Assembly: GCA_913048115.1 (NCBI GenBank)
Contig: CAJWVI010000015.1
Span: 1 to 43,227, forward strand
Direction of reading: 5' to 3'
DNA length: 43,227 bases
Source of the DNA: an uncultured Flavobacteriaceae bacterium
GTDB lineage: Bacteria > Bacteroidota > Bacteroidia > Flavobacteriales > Flavobacteriaceae
Under the pieces are notes generated by a model, which had not been told where the DNA came from, made no database searches, and saw only the letters and a program-made list of their open reading frames with translations. Position numbers and translations under genes: made by a program. Positions 34,201 through 40,736 of this stretch are shown here, in pieces; the stretch's first letter is position 1, and each line of letters begins with the position of its first letter.

Positions 34201-34790
34201 GTACTATTACTAGTTAAAGCAATTGCACTTGTAATATAATTTTCAAATTCATTTCTTGAAGAGTCAACAGTACACCCATCGGCAGTACCTGTTGATAAAC
34301 TAGGTATTGTTGTAGTTGGACCACAATCTCCCATTCCATCAAAACCTAGATCAACTGCAGCGGGTGCATTTGTACAACTACAAATGTTTCTTACCCATAT
34401 TAAATTTTGATAAGTACCATTATCTAAAGAGTATGTAATTGAAAACTCTGTATTACCATCCCAATCATTATAGTGATGTGCAATCCAATCGATTGAAAAA
34501 ATGAATTCACTTGCTCCTGAAACATCAATTTGATCTAAGTCAATTGTAGGTGATCCGTCTATATCTTCTACGGCCCAAAGGTTTGTTGAGTTACCACCAA
34601 TATTGGGAGCAGACCTGTTGAATACATCAGTATAACCACTTCCAAAAGTGGTAGAAGGCGTATATCCATCATTTAAAGTTTCAAAATCGATGGAAATAGT
34701 AGTTTGCCCAAACCCTATTTGGGTAAAACAAACAAGTGCTATAAAACTAACAGTTTTTCTAAAACTGGTGTAATTTAATATCTTCTTCAT
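31278..34790 (-). CDS. Large T9SS-secreted protein with Calx-beta and lamin-tail domains
   Basis: 1170 residues. A signal peptide (1-29) is followed by a jelly-roll-like region (about 30-228) with several Cys and calcium-type acidic loops. Two tandem Calx-beta-like repeats follow (about 230-342 and 343-457), each starting with GFDSA-SS-TETD or similar and ending in SQATHTVTVTDDE or SQSTHTLTIIDDE. Next comes a lamin-tail domain (about 465-600; VFITEFSDDKGGDFNAEFIELFN in part) and a long central part with Trp- and Gly-rich strands typical of adhesins. The final 75 residues are a T9SS sorting domain (LYSMLGQIVREKAL, GLASGLYIVQI, EKIIVK). It is probably exposed on or released from the cell surface. 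The domains suggest adhesion or binding, with no catalytic motif seen. Confidence 0.88.
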   Translation of the reverse strand: MKKILNYTSFRKTVSFIALVCFTQIGFGQTTISIDFETLNDGYTPSTTFGSGYTDVFNRSAPNIGGNSTNLWAVEDIDGSPTIDLDQIDVSGASEFIFSIDWIAHHYNDWDGNTEFSITYSLDNGTYQNLIWVRNICSCTNAPAAVDLGFDGMGDCGPTTTIPSLSTGTADGCTVDSSRNEFENYITSAIALTSNSTLDIRLSFANFSQSDQGIYLDNIEIEHNGTASSSPTIGFDSASSSQTETDDTFNVSIPVTVSNYGTDQIDVSIAVSGSAEGADYTLDPASASLSFTSDGSQDISLDINPDIDDYDDEEIILTITETSSVTGLIISQATHTVTVTDDEIAPSVGFDSATSSETETDITFTSNNIPITASNYSDTPVQINISVTGGSAEPTDYVFTTPTTLLFEQNQTQNITVEINDDDDTDEETIVFTLEEVSAVNGLIISQSTHTLTIIDDELPPVPSAGTVFITEFSDDKGGDFNAEFIELFNNSNEIINLSTSKLIRVNADNNSQYVYDFGTDESTANFDLTIPAYGFIIVTRGATRAEFDTDQGTTLNAAVNYNIGNSQLYFGSSTRRWRLMTGGTANTDDGTLIDDTDTVLTGTREYQNIFTDTFVSDSDANGTPGELEYLVYSGGSWVNSVAMDATTASENVYFYDNYTITSDDFANDLGVTSANTLTIDQSSSLTVSGDFTNDGSVTLNSTAANFSSLIVEGTATGDITYNRFVNSYNDGLGGGWDLVGSPTVMTITDFIAANGANIEILGTEYAFSQYNNVLDQWERYATDAQSGSFTTAQGYSMATVTQDPPPPGAAGTAVAFTGAMQTTDQSINIINNNGLNNVGRRWNLVSNPFPSYINGNTTAGATNFIDSNSAVIDGNYGAVYGWNGASYTMYNLLDEAFSIAPGQGFWVAALNETNTFLNFTAAMRTTTGTGDFVLGPEPLTYHVALKLYNGETQKANTDFYFRDGLSLDLDPWYDAGAFNQSTKLSTRLPGGSQETAFARNAMGMEAIQNTRVPLEIRQNAGQAFSLSMEEMELPEDIYVYLEDTLNGTLTSLKDQDFELVAQSDLSGADRFFVVFKENSVLSSGDTLGINALSVYKANKDNFVTIAGITPYLGQLDVRLYSMLGQIVREKALNPTTPKQAVSTQGLASGLYIVQINSGNQVFVEKIIVK
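33420..34103 (-). repeat. Tandem duplication encoding two Calx-beta-like domains
   Basis: Two adjacent units of about 340 bases (33765-34103 and 33420-33764) encode similar domains. Shared blocks include GFDSA(S/T)SS(Q/E)TETD near the start of each and GLIISQ-THT-T--DDE at the end. The similarity is clear at protein level and weaker in DNA, so the duplication is not recent. Confidence 0.75.
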
Positions 34791-34939
34791 AATATTTATT
34801 TAATTTGATGATGCAAGATAAGTTTTTAAAGAGTAAGTGATAAAATTATTACACCTAAATAACAATTAATTAATCTCTTAATAATAATTTGTTGTTCTGG
34901 TTTTTTTTAATGACAGCTTAGAGAGGATATTTCTATTTT

Positions 34940-35497
34940 TTATTTCTTCCATTTAATATTACAGCCAATGCTTGGTTTTTGATCCTGTAGCTGTGCTTTG
35001 TTATTTAGGATATGATCCATAGCTTCACGTAAATCTCTTCCATTTACAGCAATGCCGTTACCAGGTCTAGAGTTATCTAGTTGCCCACGGTATACAAGGT
35101 TCATATTCTCGTCAAACAAGTAAAAATCTGGAGTACACGCTGCTTGATAGGCCCTTGCAACTTCTTGGCTAGGGTCATACAAATAAGCAAAAGGATAGCC
35201 TTGTTCTCTAGCTGTTTTACGCATTTGCTCTGGGCTATCTTGGGGGTAGTTTTCTGCATCATTGCTACTTATGGCCACAAAGCCAAAGCCAGTCACTCTA
35301 TAATCGTTACACAGGCGTACCAACTCTTGATTAACATGTTTTACAAAAGGGCAGTGATTACAAATAAATAGTACCACAGTCCCTTTTTTACCTCTTACAT
35401 TCTTTAGAGAAGTCAAGGTATTGGATACGGTATCAATTAATTTGAAGTTTGGAGCCTTGGTGCCTAAAGGCAACATTGTAGATGGAGTTAATGACAT
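34940..35497 (-). CDS. Redoxin/thioredoxin-family protein with CNHC active site
   Basis: 185 residues with an AhpC/TSA-type thioredoxin fold: PLGTKAPNFKLIDTVSN, strand GTVVLFICNHCPFVKHV with a CxxC-type CNHC, FVAISSNDAENYPQDSPEQM and a cis-Pro in ACTPDFYLFD. Family members close to this are common in marine bacteria and lack a signal peptide, so it is probably a cytoplasmic reductase or peroxidase. The C-terminal SIGCNIKW adds another Cys. A start at 35521 is possible (MYYKKNKTMSL), but I choose the ATG at 35497, since MSLTPS fits the family better. It is divergent from the CsaA-like gene. Confidence 0.88.
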   Translation of the reverse strand: MSLTPSTMLPLGTKAPNFKLIDTVSNTLTSLKNVRGKKGTVVLFICNHCPFVKHVNQELVRLCNDYRVTGFGFVAISSNDAENYPQDSPEQMRKTAREQGYPFAYLYDPSQEVARAYQAACTPDFYLFDENMNLVYRGQLDNSRPGNGIAVNGRDLREAMDHILNNKAQLQDQKPSIGCNIKWKK

Positions 35498-35571
35498 TGT
35501 TTTGTTTTTTTTGTAGTACACTAAGATACAACATAGGTCTTAATATACTATCTTAGATATAAAATATCCCT

Positions 35572-35904
35572 ATGGAAATTACCTGGAATGATTTTGAAAA
35601 AATAGAAATACGAATAGGCACCATTTTAAGTGTAAGAGATTTTCCAGAGGCCTTAAACCCATCGTATCAATTATTTGTTGATTTTGGTGTTTTAATAGGG
35701 GTTAAAAAAACAGCTGCACAAATTACCAGCCTATACACCAAAGAAACTCTAATAGGGAGACAGATCGTTGCAGTAGTCAATTTCCCTAAAAAACAAATAG
35801 GCTCTATGATGAGTGAATGCTTAGTTTTAGGTGCAGTCTCAGGTAAAGAGGTAACACTTTTACATCCAGATGTAAAAGTTGAAAACGGCTTAGGTATTGG
35901 GTAA
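35572..35904 (+). CDS. csaA: CsaA-like tRNA-binding domain protein
   Basis: 110 residues forming a single tRNA-binding OB fold, as in CsaA and the C-terminal part of some methionyl-tRNA synthetases. Key segments are FEKIEIRIGTILSVRDFPEA, a central VDFG strand, the IGVKKTAAQIT turn and QIVAVVNFPKKQIGSMMSECLVLG. B. subtilis CsaA has export-chaperone activity. The role in Flavobacteria is not established. It converges on the SulP gene with 53 bases between and no clear terminator. Confidence 0.88.
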   Translation: MEITWNDFEKIEIRIGTILSVRDFPEALNPSYQLFVDFGVLIGVKKTAAQITSLYTKETLIGRQIVAVVNFPKKQIGSMMSECLVLGAVSGKEVTLLHPDVKVENGLGIG

Positions 35905-35957
35905 GTTTTTAAGGCTATGCTATGGTTTACGCTTTGAGGGGTATACAATAAAAGGCT

Positions 35958-37577
35958 CTATACCTCTGCATCCATCATATCTGTTACAACATGGTAGCGA
36001 GGATCATCAATTGCGTCTTTGATAATGTTTTTAAATTCTGGATTCCATTTTAGTAACATGGCTTTACAATCTGGGCTTAAGTGTGTCAAGGTTACTTTTT
36101 TACCCGCGTCGATGTATTTGTTTGAAATGCTGCGCAAGGCTTCAACCCCAGAATGATCTCCTACTTTAGATTCAATAAAATCTATTTCAATATGCTTAGG
36201 GTCTGTTCCAACATCAAACTTACTATTAAAACCTGTTGTAGAGCCAAAGAAAAGAGGTCCCCAAATTTCATAAACTTTGGTGCCGTCTTCTTTAATACGT
36301 TTTCTAGCTCTAATCATCGTTGCGCTTTTCCAGGCAAAAGATAATGCGCTCATAATAACCCCTGCAATAACAGCAATGGCTAGATCTTGCCAAACTGTAA
36401 TGGCAGAAACAGCAATGAGTACAATTGCATCTGTACGAGGTATCTTATGTAAAATCCTAAAACTACTCCAAGCAAACGTACCTATGACCACCATAAACAT
36501 AACTCCCACTAGTGCTGCAATTGGAATTTGCTCTATAAGAGGAGCACCAAATAACACAAAGCACAATAAGGCTACGGCTGCAGTAGCTCCAGATAAGCGT
36601 CCACGTCCACCAGAGTTAATATTGATGATAGATTGCCCAATCATAGCACAACCACCCATACCTCCAAAGAGGCCGTTTAAAATATTAGCACCCCCTTGAG
36701 CGACACACTCTCGATTACCACTTCCACGAGTTTCTGTCATGTCATCGATGAGGTTCAAGGTCATCAGGCTTTCAATAAGCCCAACAGCGGCAAGTATAAG
36801 TGCGGTTGACCCTATGAGTCCCCAATTTCCTTTTAGCGTATAGAATAACGTAAATATTTGATCCTGGAAGGTTGGAAGGCCACCCTGAAGGCCTTGACCA
36901 CCTCCATCTTTAATAAAAGAGCCAACGGTTGATACGTCAACATTTCCGAAAATAACAATAGCGGCAACAACTACGATGGCTATAAGTGCAGCAGGAATTT
37001 TTTTGGTAAGTTTAGGGAGTCCGTACATAATACCCATGGTTAAAGCAACCAGGGCCAGCATCATCCATAAACTCTTGCCAGACATCCACTGCATTTCTCC
37101 ACCAATATTTTCTTTAAATAAACCTAGTTGTGATAAGAAGATAACTATAGCTAGTCCATTAACAAAACCCATCATAACAGGATGAGGTATCAAACGCACA
37201 AATTTTCCTAGTTTAAAAACACCAGCTAAAATTTGAATTCCTCCAACAAATAATAAGGTTATAAATAACCATTGCAATCCTAAATTCTCTACTGGAATTG
37301 CTAATGCATCTCCTACTTCATTTCCTTTTTGGATAAGGAAAACCATTACAACAGCCATGGCGCCAGTTGCTCCACTTACCATTCCAGGTCTACCTCCAAA
37401 AAGAGCAGTAACAATACCCATCATAAAAGCACCATAGAGTCCTACTAGTGGATCTATACCTGCCACAAAAGCAAAAGCTACAGCTTCTGGCACTAAGGCC
37501 AATGCAACTGTTAGCCCAGATAGGATATCATTCTTAGGGTTTTGAGTGAAATTTTTAATGGTTTTTTGTAGTAGCAT
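35958..37577 (-). CDS. SulP family anion transporter with STAS domain
   Basis: 539 residues. The N-terminal membrane domain (about 10-410) has ten or more hydrophobic segments and the SulP signature NDILSGLTVALALVPEAVAFAF (in part), GLYGAFMMGIVTALFGGRPGMVSGATGAMAVV (in part) and NILNGLFGGMGGCAMIGQS. The C-terminal 100 residues form a short STAS domain (EIWGPLFFGSTTGF, IEIDFIESKVGDHSGVEAL). Members of this family move sulfate, bicarbonate or other anions. The closest marine types include Na+-dependent bicarbonate transporters (BicA), but the substrate cannot be read here. It is a single gene. Confidence 0.92.
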   Translation of the reverse strand: MLLQKTIKNFTQNPKNDILSGLTVALALVPEAVAFAFVAGIDPLVGLYGAFMMGIVTALFGGRPGMVSGATGAMAVVMVFLIQKGNEVGDALAIPVENLGLQWLFITLLFVGGIQILAGVFKLGKFVRLIPHPVMMGFVNGLAIVIFLSQLGLFKENIGGEMQWMSGKSLWMMLALVALTMGIMYGLPKLTKKIPAALIAIVVVAAIVIFGNVDVSTVGSFIKDGGGQGLQGGLPTFQDQIFTLFYTLKGNWGLIGSTALILAAVGLIESLMTLNLIDDMTETRGSGNRECVAQGGANILNGLFGGMGGCAMIGQSIININSGGRGRLSGATAAVALLCFVLFGAPLIEQIPIAALVGVMFMVVIGTFAWSSFRILHKIPRTDAIVLIAVSAITVWQDLAIAVIAGVIMSALSFAWKSATMIRARKRIKEDGTKVYEIWGPLFFGSTTGFNSKFDVGTDPKHIEIDFIESKVGDHSGVEALRSISNKYIDAGKKVTLTHLSPDCKAMLLKWNPEFKNIIKDAIDDPRYHVVTDMMDAEV

Positions 37578-37598
37578 ACCTTGTTATTTTTCAAGCCG

Positions 37599-37606
37599 CA
37601 AAGATA
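37599..37606 (-). promoter_or_regulatory. Promoter -7 element of the SulP gene
   Basis: On the minus strand it reads TATCTTTG, an exact TAnnTTTG, about 22 bases before the ATG at 37577. No TTG is seen at the usual -33 distance. Confidence 0.45.
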
Positions 37607-37801
37607 TGCTTTTGTATGGGCTTGTGTAGCAGGATTTTATTTTATTTGAGTCTTATCATTTCTTATAAAATTTCTGTGTGCTGTTTTTGTGTTAAACCGA
37701 TGTTGTTGTTAAATTGTTTAATTGCTATTATTATTTTAAATATTTGTATATCAATGTATTAAGTAACATTATTTAAGCTTTTATCTTACATGATGTTTTT
37801 G

Positions 37802-37809
37802 TAGTTTTG
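37802..37809 (+). promoter_or_regulatory. Promoter -7 element of idi
   Basis: TAGTTTTG matches TAnnTTTG and lies 22 bases before the idi ATG. The -33 element is not obvious. Confidence 0.45.
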
Positions 37810-37831
37810 AGAAAAAGGATTTTAGAAGCAT

Positions 37832-38350
37832 ATGGTTGAAGAATTTGTAGTATTGGTAGATGAAAAAGATAAGCAAATAGGGCTTATGCCAAAAATGGAA
37901 GCTCATGAAAAAGGGGTGTTACACAGAGCTTTTTCTGTGTTTATATTAAATGATGGTAATGAACTAATGCTTCAGCAAAGAGCATTGCATAAATACCATT
38001 CTCCTGGATTATGGACCAATACTTGTTGTAGTCACCAACGTGATGGTGAGTCTAACCTTGAAGCAGGAACAAGAAGGTTGCAAGAAGAAATGGGTTTTTT
38101 GGCATCCCTAAAGGAGACGACTTCCTTTATTTATAAAGCGCCTTTTGATAATGGATTAACAGAGCATGAGTTGGATCATATCATGATTGGAAACTATAAT
38201 GGAGTTCCAGCTATTAATGAAGATGAGGTAGCTGCCTGGAAATGGATGCCTTTAGAGGCTGTAAAAAAAGATATAGAAGACCATCCAGACCAATATACGG
38301 TTTGGTTTAAAATAATTTTTGAAAAATTTTACAAGCACATAAGCTTATGA
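37832..38350 (+). CDS. idi: Isopentenyl-diphosphate isomerase, type I
   Basis: Interconverts isopentenyl and dimethylallyl diphosphate for isoprenoids (quinones, carotenoids, undecaprenyl). The 172 residues have the Nudix-like fold with the catalytic Cys in LWTNTCCSHQ, the metal-binding Glu pair region GTRRLQEEMGF and the Glu of TEHELDHIM. Family members usually read CCSHP, where this one has CCSHQ. Its stop overlaps the start of queD by four bases (ATGA), so the two are translationally coupled. Confidence 0.95.
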   Translation: MVEEFVVLVDEKDKQIGLMPKMEAHEKGVLHRAFSVFILNDGNELMLQQRALHKYHSPGLWTNTCCSHQRDGESNLEAGTRRLQEEMGFLASLKETTSFIYKAPFDNGLTEHELDHIMIGNYNGVPAINEDEVAAWKWMPLEAVKKDIEDHPDQYTVWFKIIFEKFYKHISL

Positions 38351-38760
38351 GTCTAACAGTCTACAGAAAAGCACATTTTAACGCTGCACATCGCTTATAC
38401 AGGAAAGATTGGAGTGATGAAAAAAATGCTGCTGTTTTTGGAAAGTGTAGCAATCCAAACTTCCACGGTCATAATTATGAACTAGAAGTTGGCGTAACAG
38501 GAGAAATAGATAAAGAAACTGGTTTTCTAATAGATTTAAAAATCTTAAAGGACATTATCAAACAAGAGGTAGAAGATCCATTTGATCACAAAAATCTTAA
38601 CAAAGAAGTTGCTGTTTTTAAAGACTTAAATCCTACTGTAGAAAATATTGCTATTGAAATTTATAATAGAATTAAAAAAAGAGTAGGCGCTGCTTTTCAG
38701 ATTTCAGTTACATTGTATGAAACCCCGCGTAATTTTGTAATCTATACGGGTCCAGTATAA
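38347..38760 (+). CDS. queD: 6-carboxy-5,6,7,8-tetrahydropterin synthase (QueD/PTPS family)
   Basis: 137 residues. Converts dihydroneopterin triphosphate to 6-carboxytetrahydropterin in queuosine synthesis, or to 6-pyruvoyltetrahydropterin in some homologues. The zinc ligands are in FNAAHRL (His) and NFHGHNYELEV (two His), and the catalytic Cys in FGKCSNPNFHGH. The Asp-His pair in DPFDHKNLN and the Glu in VTLYETPRN are also present. It is the second gene of the idi-queD pair. No other queuosine gene is visible here, so pathway assignment rests on the family. Confidence 0.92.
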   Translation: MSLTVYRKAHFNAAHRLYRKDWSDEKNAAVFGKCSNPNFHGHNYELEVGVTGEIDKETGFLIDLKILKDIIKQEVEDPFDHKNLNKEVAVFKDLNPTVENIAIEIYNRIKKRVGAAFQISVTLYETPRNFVIYTGPV

Positions 38761-38900
38761 GCATTGTTTTAGTGGCCTAGTTTATAGGTTTTAATGTCTT
38801 AGCCTAAGGGTGTTTGTGTTTGTTTATAAAGCCTTGAGAGCCCTAAAAATTAAAAGAAAATCTGCTGCTATTTTGGAAGTGTATATTCCCTAAGAGTTTG

Positions 38901-38908
38901 TAACTTTG
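38901..38908 (+). promoter_or_regulatory. Promoter -7 element of the 88-residue gene
   Basis: TAACTTTG matches TAnnTTTG exactly. The nearest TTG upstream (38873-38875) is 25 bases away. Initiation near 38914 leaves a leader of about 42 bases. Confidence 0.5.
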
Positions 38909-38955
38909 CAGCTTATTAATTAGTAATTTAAAAACTGCACGTAGCGGACCACATT

Positions 38956-39222
38956 ATGGCAAATAAGAGAGATTTAAAAAAAGATATCAATTATGTAATG
39001 GGAGATATCATTGAAGCTGTATACATCTGGGAGTTAACAAACCCAGCAAAAGAAACTACTGATTCTCAATCTATCATTGATGATGCCATCAAAGGATTTG
39101 ATGAATTGATTGTAAAGGTAAACCAAAGAGATGTTGAGAATGCAAAAGATCACTTCAAAGGTGTAAACCAAGAGCTTGAGGCTAAAGGAAGAGCCCTAAT
39201 TGACAGAATTAATAAAATGTAA
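38956..39222 (+). CDS. 88-residue all-helical protein of unknown function
   Basis: No family is recognised with certainty. The protein is soluble, starts MANKRDLKKDINYVMGDII and ends KGRALIDRINKM. Predicted by eye, it forms three to four amphipathic helices with no Cys and many Asp, Lys and Glu residues. It has an exact TAnnTTTG motif upstream and a strong terminator right after the stop, so it is a single-gene unit. Similar short proteins seem common in Flavobacteriaceae, from memory, but without assigned function. Confidence 0.75.
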   Translation: MANKRDLKKDINYVMGDIIEAVYIWELTNPAKETTDSQSIIDDAIKGFDELIVKVNQRDVENAKDHFKGVNQELEAKGRALIDRINKM

Positions 39223-39243
39223 TACATTGTATTGATTTTAAAC

Positions 39244-39278
39244 AAAACTCCATTACTGTTTAGTAATGGAGTTTTTTT
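39244..39278 (+). terminator. Terminator of the 88-residue gene
   Basis: A stem of about 14 base pairs (39244-39257 with 39262-39275) has a GTTT loop and flanking A and T runs. It lies 22 bases after the stop. Confidence 0.85.
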
Positions 39279-39309
39279 ATACCTGTATATTATCTAGTGT
39301 GTAAAATAA

Positions 39310-39341
39310 AAAAATCCCGTTCTGTTTAGAACGGGATTTTT
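39310..39341 (-). terminator. Terminator of the thrS-infC-rpmI-rplT unit
   Basis: A perfect 14-base-pair stem (39310-39323 with 39328-39341) with a GTTT loop is flanked by A and T runs. It lies 31 bases beyond the rplT stop. Its loop context (CT-GTTT-AG) is the same as in the neighbouring terminator on the other strand. Confidence 0.8.
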
Positions 39342-39371
39342 ACTACGAAATAATATGATTATTGAATTGTC

Positions 39372-39716
39372 TTATTTTACTTTCTTTACAATCGCTTCAA
39401 AAGCTTCTGGATGATTCATAGCTAAATCTGCAAGAACCTTACGATTCAATTCAATTCCAGCTATTTTCATTCCTCCCATAAATTGAGAGTAAGACATTCC
39501 GTGTTCGCGTGCACCTGCGTTGATACGCGTAATCCACAATGCTCTAAAAGTTCTCTTTTTGTTTCTACGGTCTCTGTATGAGTAAGACATTGCTTTGTCT
39601 ACTGCATTTTTAGCTACCGTCCAAACGTTCTTTCTTCTTCCAAAGTACCCTTTGGCTTGTTTTAATACTTTTTTTCTACGTGCTCTCTTAGCAACGCTGT
39701 TTACTGATCTTGGCAT
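39372..39716 (-). CDS. rplT: Ribosomal protein L20
   Basis: 114 residues of the large-subunit protein L20, needed early in 50S assembly. The basic N-terminal tail ([20 protein letters not shown]), the [10 protein letters not shown] motif and the C-terminal globular part with [19 protein letters not shown] are conserved. It is the last gene of the infC-rpmI-rplT unit and 96 bases after rpmI. In several bacteria L20 represses this operon by binding its mRNA. Confidence 0.98.
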   Translation of the reverse strand: MPRSVNSVAKRARRKKVLKQAKGYFGRRKNVWTVAKNAVDKAMSYSYRDRRNKKRTFRALWITRINAGAREHGMSYSQFMGGMKIAGIELNRKVLADLAMNHPEAFEAIVKKVK

Positions 39717-39812
39717 AATTTAATTGTTTTTTGTAGTAGGCGACTCATGTGTATAAGTTCTTTTATAATAGCCTAACTCCAGGGTTATAAAATTTAGTTA
39801 ACCGCAAAGCAA

Positions 39813-40010
39813 TTACTTCATTCGAAGCATTTGTTTTACATTACTCTCATCAGATTTGTCAACCAAACCATCGTGAGTTAATTTAAGCTTACGTTTCTTA
39901 GACTTCTTTGTTAAGATGTGACTCTTAAACGCATGCTTTCTTTTGATTTTACCAGTACCTGTAAGCTTAAAACGCTTCTTAGCACTAGATTTTGTTTTTT
40001 GTTTAGGCAT
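39813..40010 (-). CDS. rpmI: Ribosomal protein L35
   Basis: 65 residues, very basic, with the family pattern [20 protein letters not shown] and a [20 protein letters not shown] segment. Length and sequence are normal. It lies 113 bases after infC and 96 bases before rplT. Confidence 0.97.
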   Translation of the reverse strand: MPKQKTKSSAKKRFKLTGTGKIKRKHAFKSHILTKKSKKRKLKLTHDGLVDKSDESNVKQMLRMK

Positions 40011-40123
40011 TATTCCTTCTTTTATATATTATTTCGTTGTTTCTCTTTTGGCACACGTACCTAGTGAGAGGGTATATAAATATGTCCCCAGGGGATCAGA
40101 TTTCAGTTTTAATAGTTGTTAAA
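40011..40123 (-). other. infC-rpmI spacer, possible structured leader
   Basis: The 113-base gap is long for an operon of this kind. It contains GC-rich pieces, such as TCCCC-A-GGGGA at 40084-40094, in otherwise AT-rich sequence. It is a candidate for an L20-binding leader, by analogy with other bacteria. No specific known fold was traced. Confidence 0.3.
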
Positions 40124-40678
40124 CTATTTCTTTTTTGGAGCGATGAACATAATCATACGCTTTCCTTCTAATTTTGGCATTTGTTCTACTTTACCTAGTT
40201 CTTCCAGTTCTTGAGCTAATTTTAATAATAAAATTTCTCCTTGATCTTTATAGATAATAGAACGTCCTTTAAAAAATACATAGGCTTTTAATTTAGCTCC
40301 ATCTTTCAAGAACTTTTCTGCATGTTTCTTTTTAAACTCATAATCATGATCATCTGTGTTAGGGCCAAACCTAATTTCTTTGATAATCACTTTGGTAGCT
40401 TTAGACTTCATTGACTTCTCGCGCTTCTTCTGCTCGTAGACAAATTTTTTGTAGTCCATAACTTTACAAACTGGTGGGTTTGCATTTGGAGAAATTTCTA
40501 CAAGATCCAACTCTTGTTCTTCCGCAATGGCTAATGCTTTGCGAGTAGGATAAACACCAATCTCAACATTATCTCCAACAAGACGTACTTCTTCAGCACG
40601 TATTCTACGGTTAATATTGTGTTGGTCTTCTTTAATGATCCTTGCAGGACCCCTACTTCTTTTTCTTCTTATTGCTAT
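40124..40678 (-). CDS. infC: Translation initiation factor IF-3, probable ATA start
   Basis: Binds the 30S subunit and checks the start codon and initiator tRNA. 184 residues with this start. The N-domain has [17 protein letters not shown] and the linker and C-domain [27 protein letters not shown] and [17 protein letters not shown]. Conserved sequence continues about 56 codons upstream of a TTG at 40510, to an in-frame TGA at 40700-40702, and no ATG, GTG or TTG lies in that stretch. The start must be a rare codon. I favour ATA at 40678, giving [13 protein letters not shown]. An ATC or ATT further in (40639 or 40636) is possible. Rare starts are the rule for infC in many bacteria (AUU in E. 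coli), because IF-3 then limits its own synthesis. Confidence 0.9.
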   Translation of the reverse strand: MAIRRKRSRGPARIIKEDQHNINRRIRAEEVRLVGDNVEIGVYPTRKALAIAEEQELDLVEISPNANPPVCKVMDYKKFVYEQKKREKSMKSKATKVIIKEIRFGPNTDDHDYEFKKKHAEKFLKDGAKLKAYVFFKGRSIIYKDQGEILLLKLAQELEELGKVEQMPKLEGKRMIMFIAPKKK

Positions 40679-40696
40679 GGCTTTATTCTTTTTGAA

Positions 40697-40716
40697 TATT
40701 CACAAATATGTGAATA
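40697..40716 (-). promoter_or_regulatory. Hairpin just upstream of the infC start
   Basis: A perfect eight-base stem TATTCACA/TGTGAATA (40697-40704 with 40709-40716) has a four-base loop. On the minus strand it ends 18 bases before the proposed ATA start and lies between thrS and infC. It could affect access of the ribosome to infC. Confidence 0.45.
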
Positions 40717-40736
40717 CCTGTTTAATAAATATGGAG

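Noticed and set aside
36277-36699. 140-codon open frame on the plus strand
   Set aside because: It is antisense to the SulP membrane domain, without its own start context or family match.
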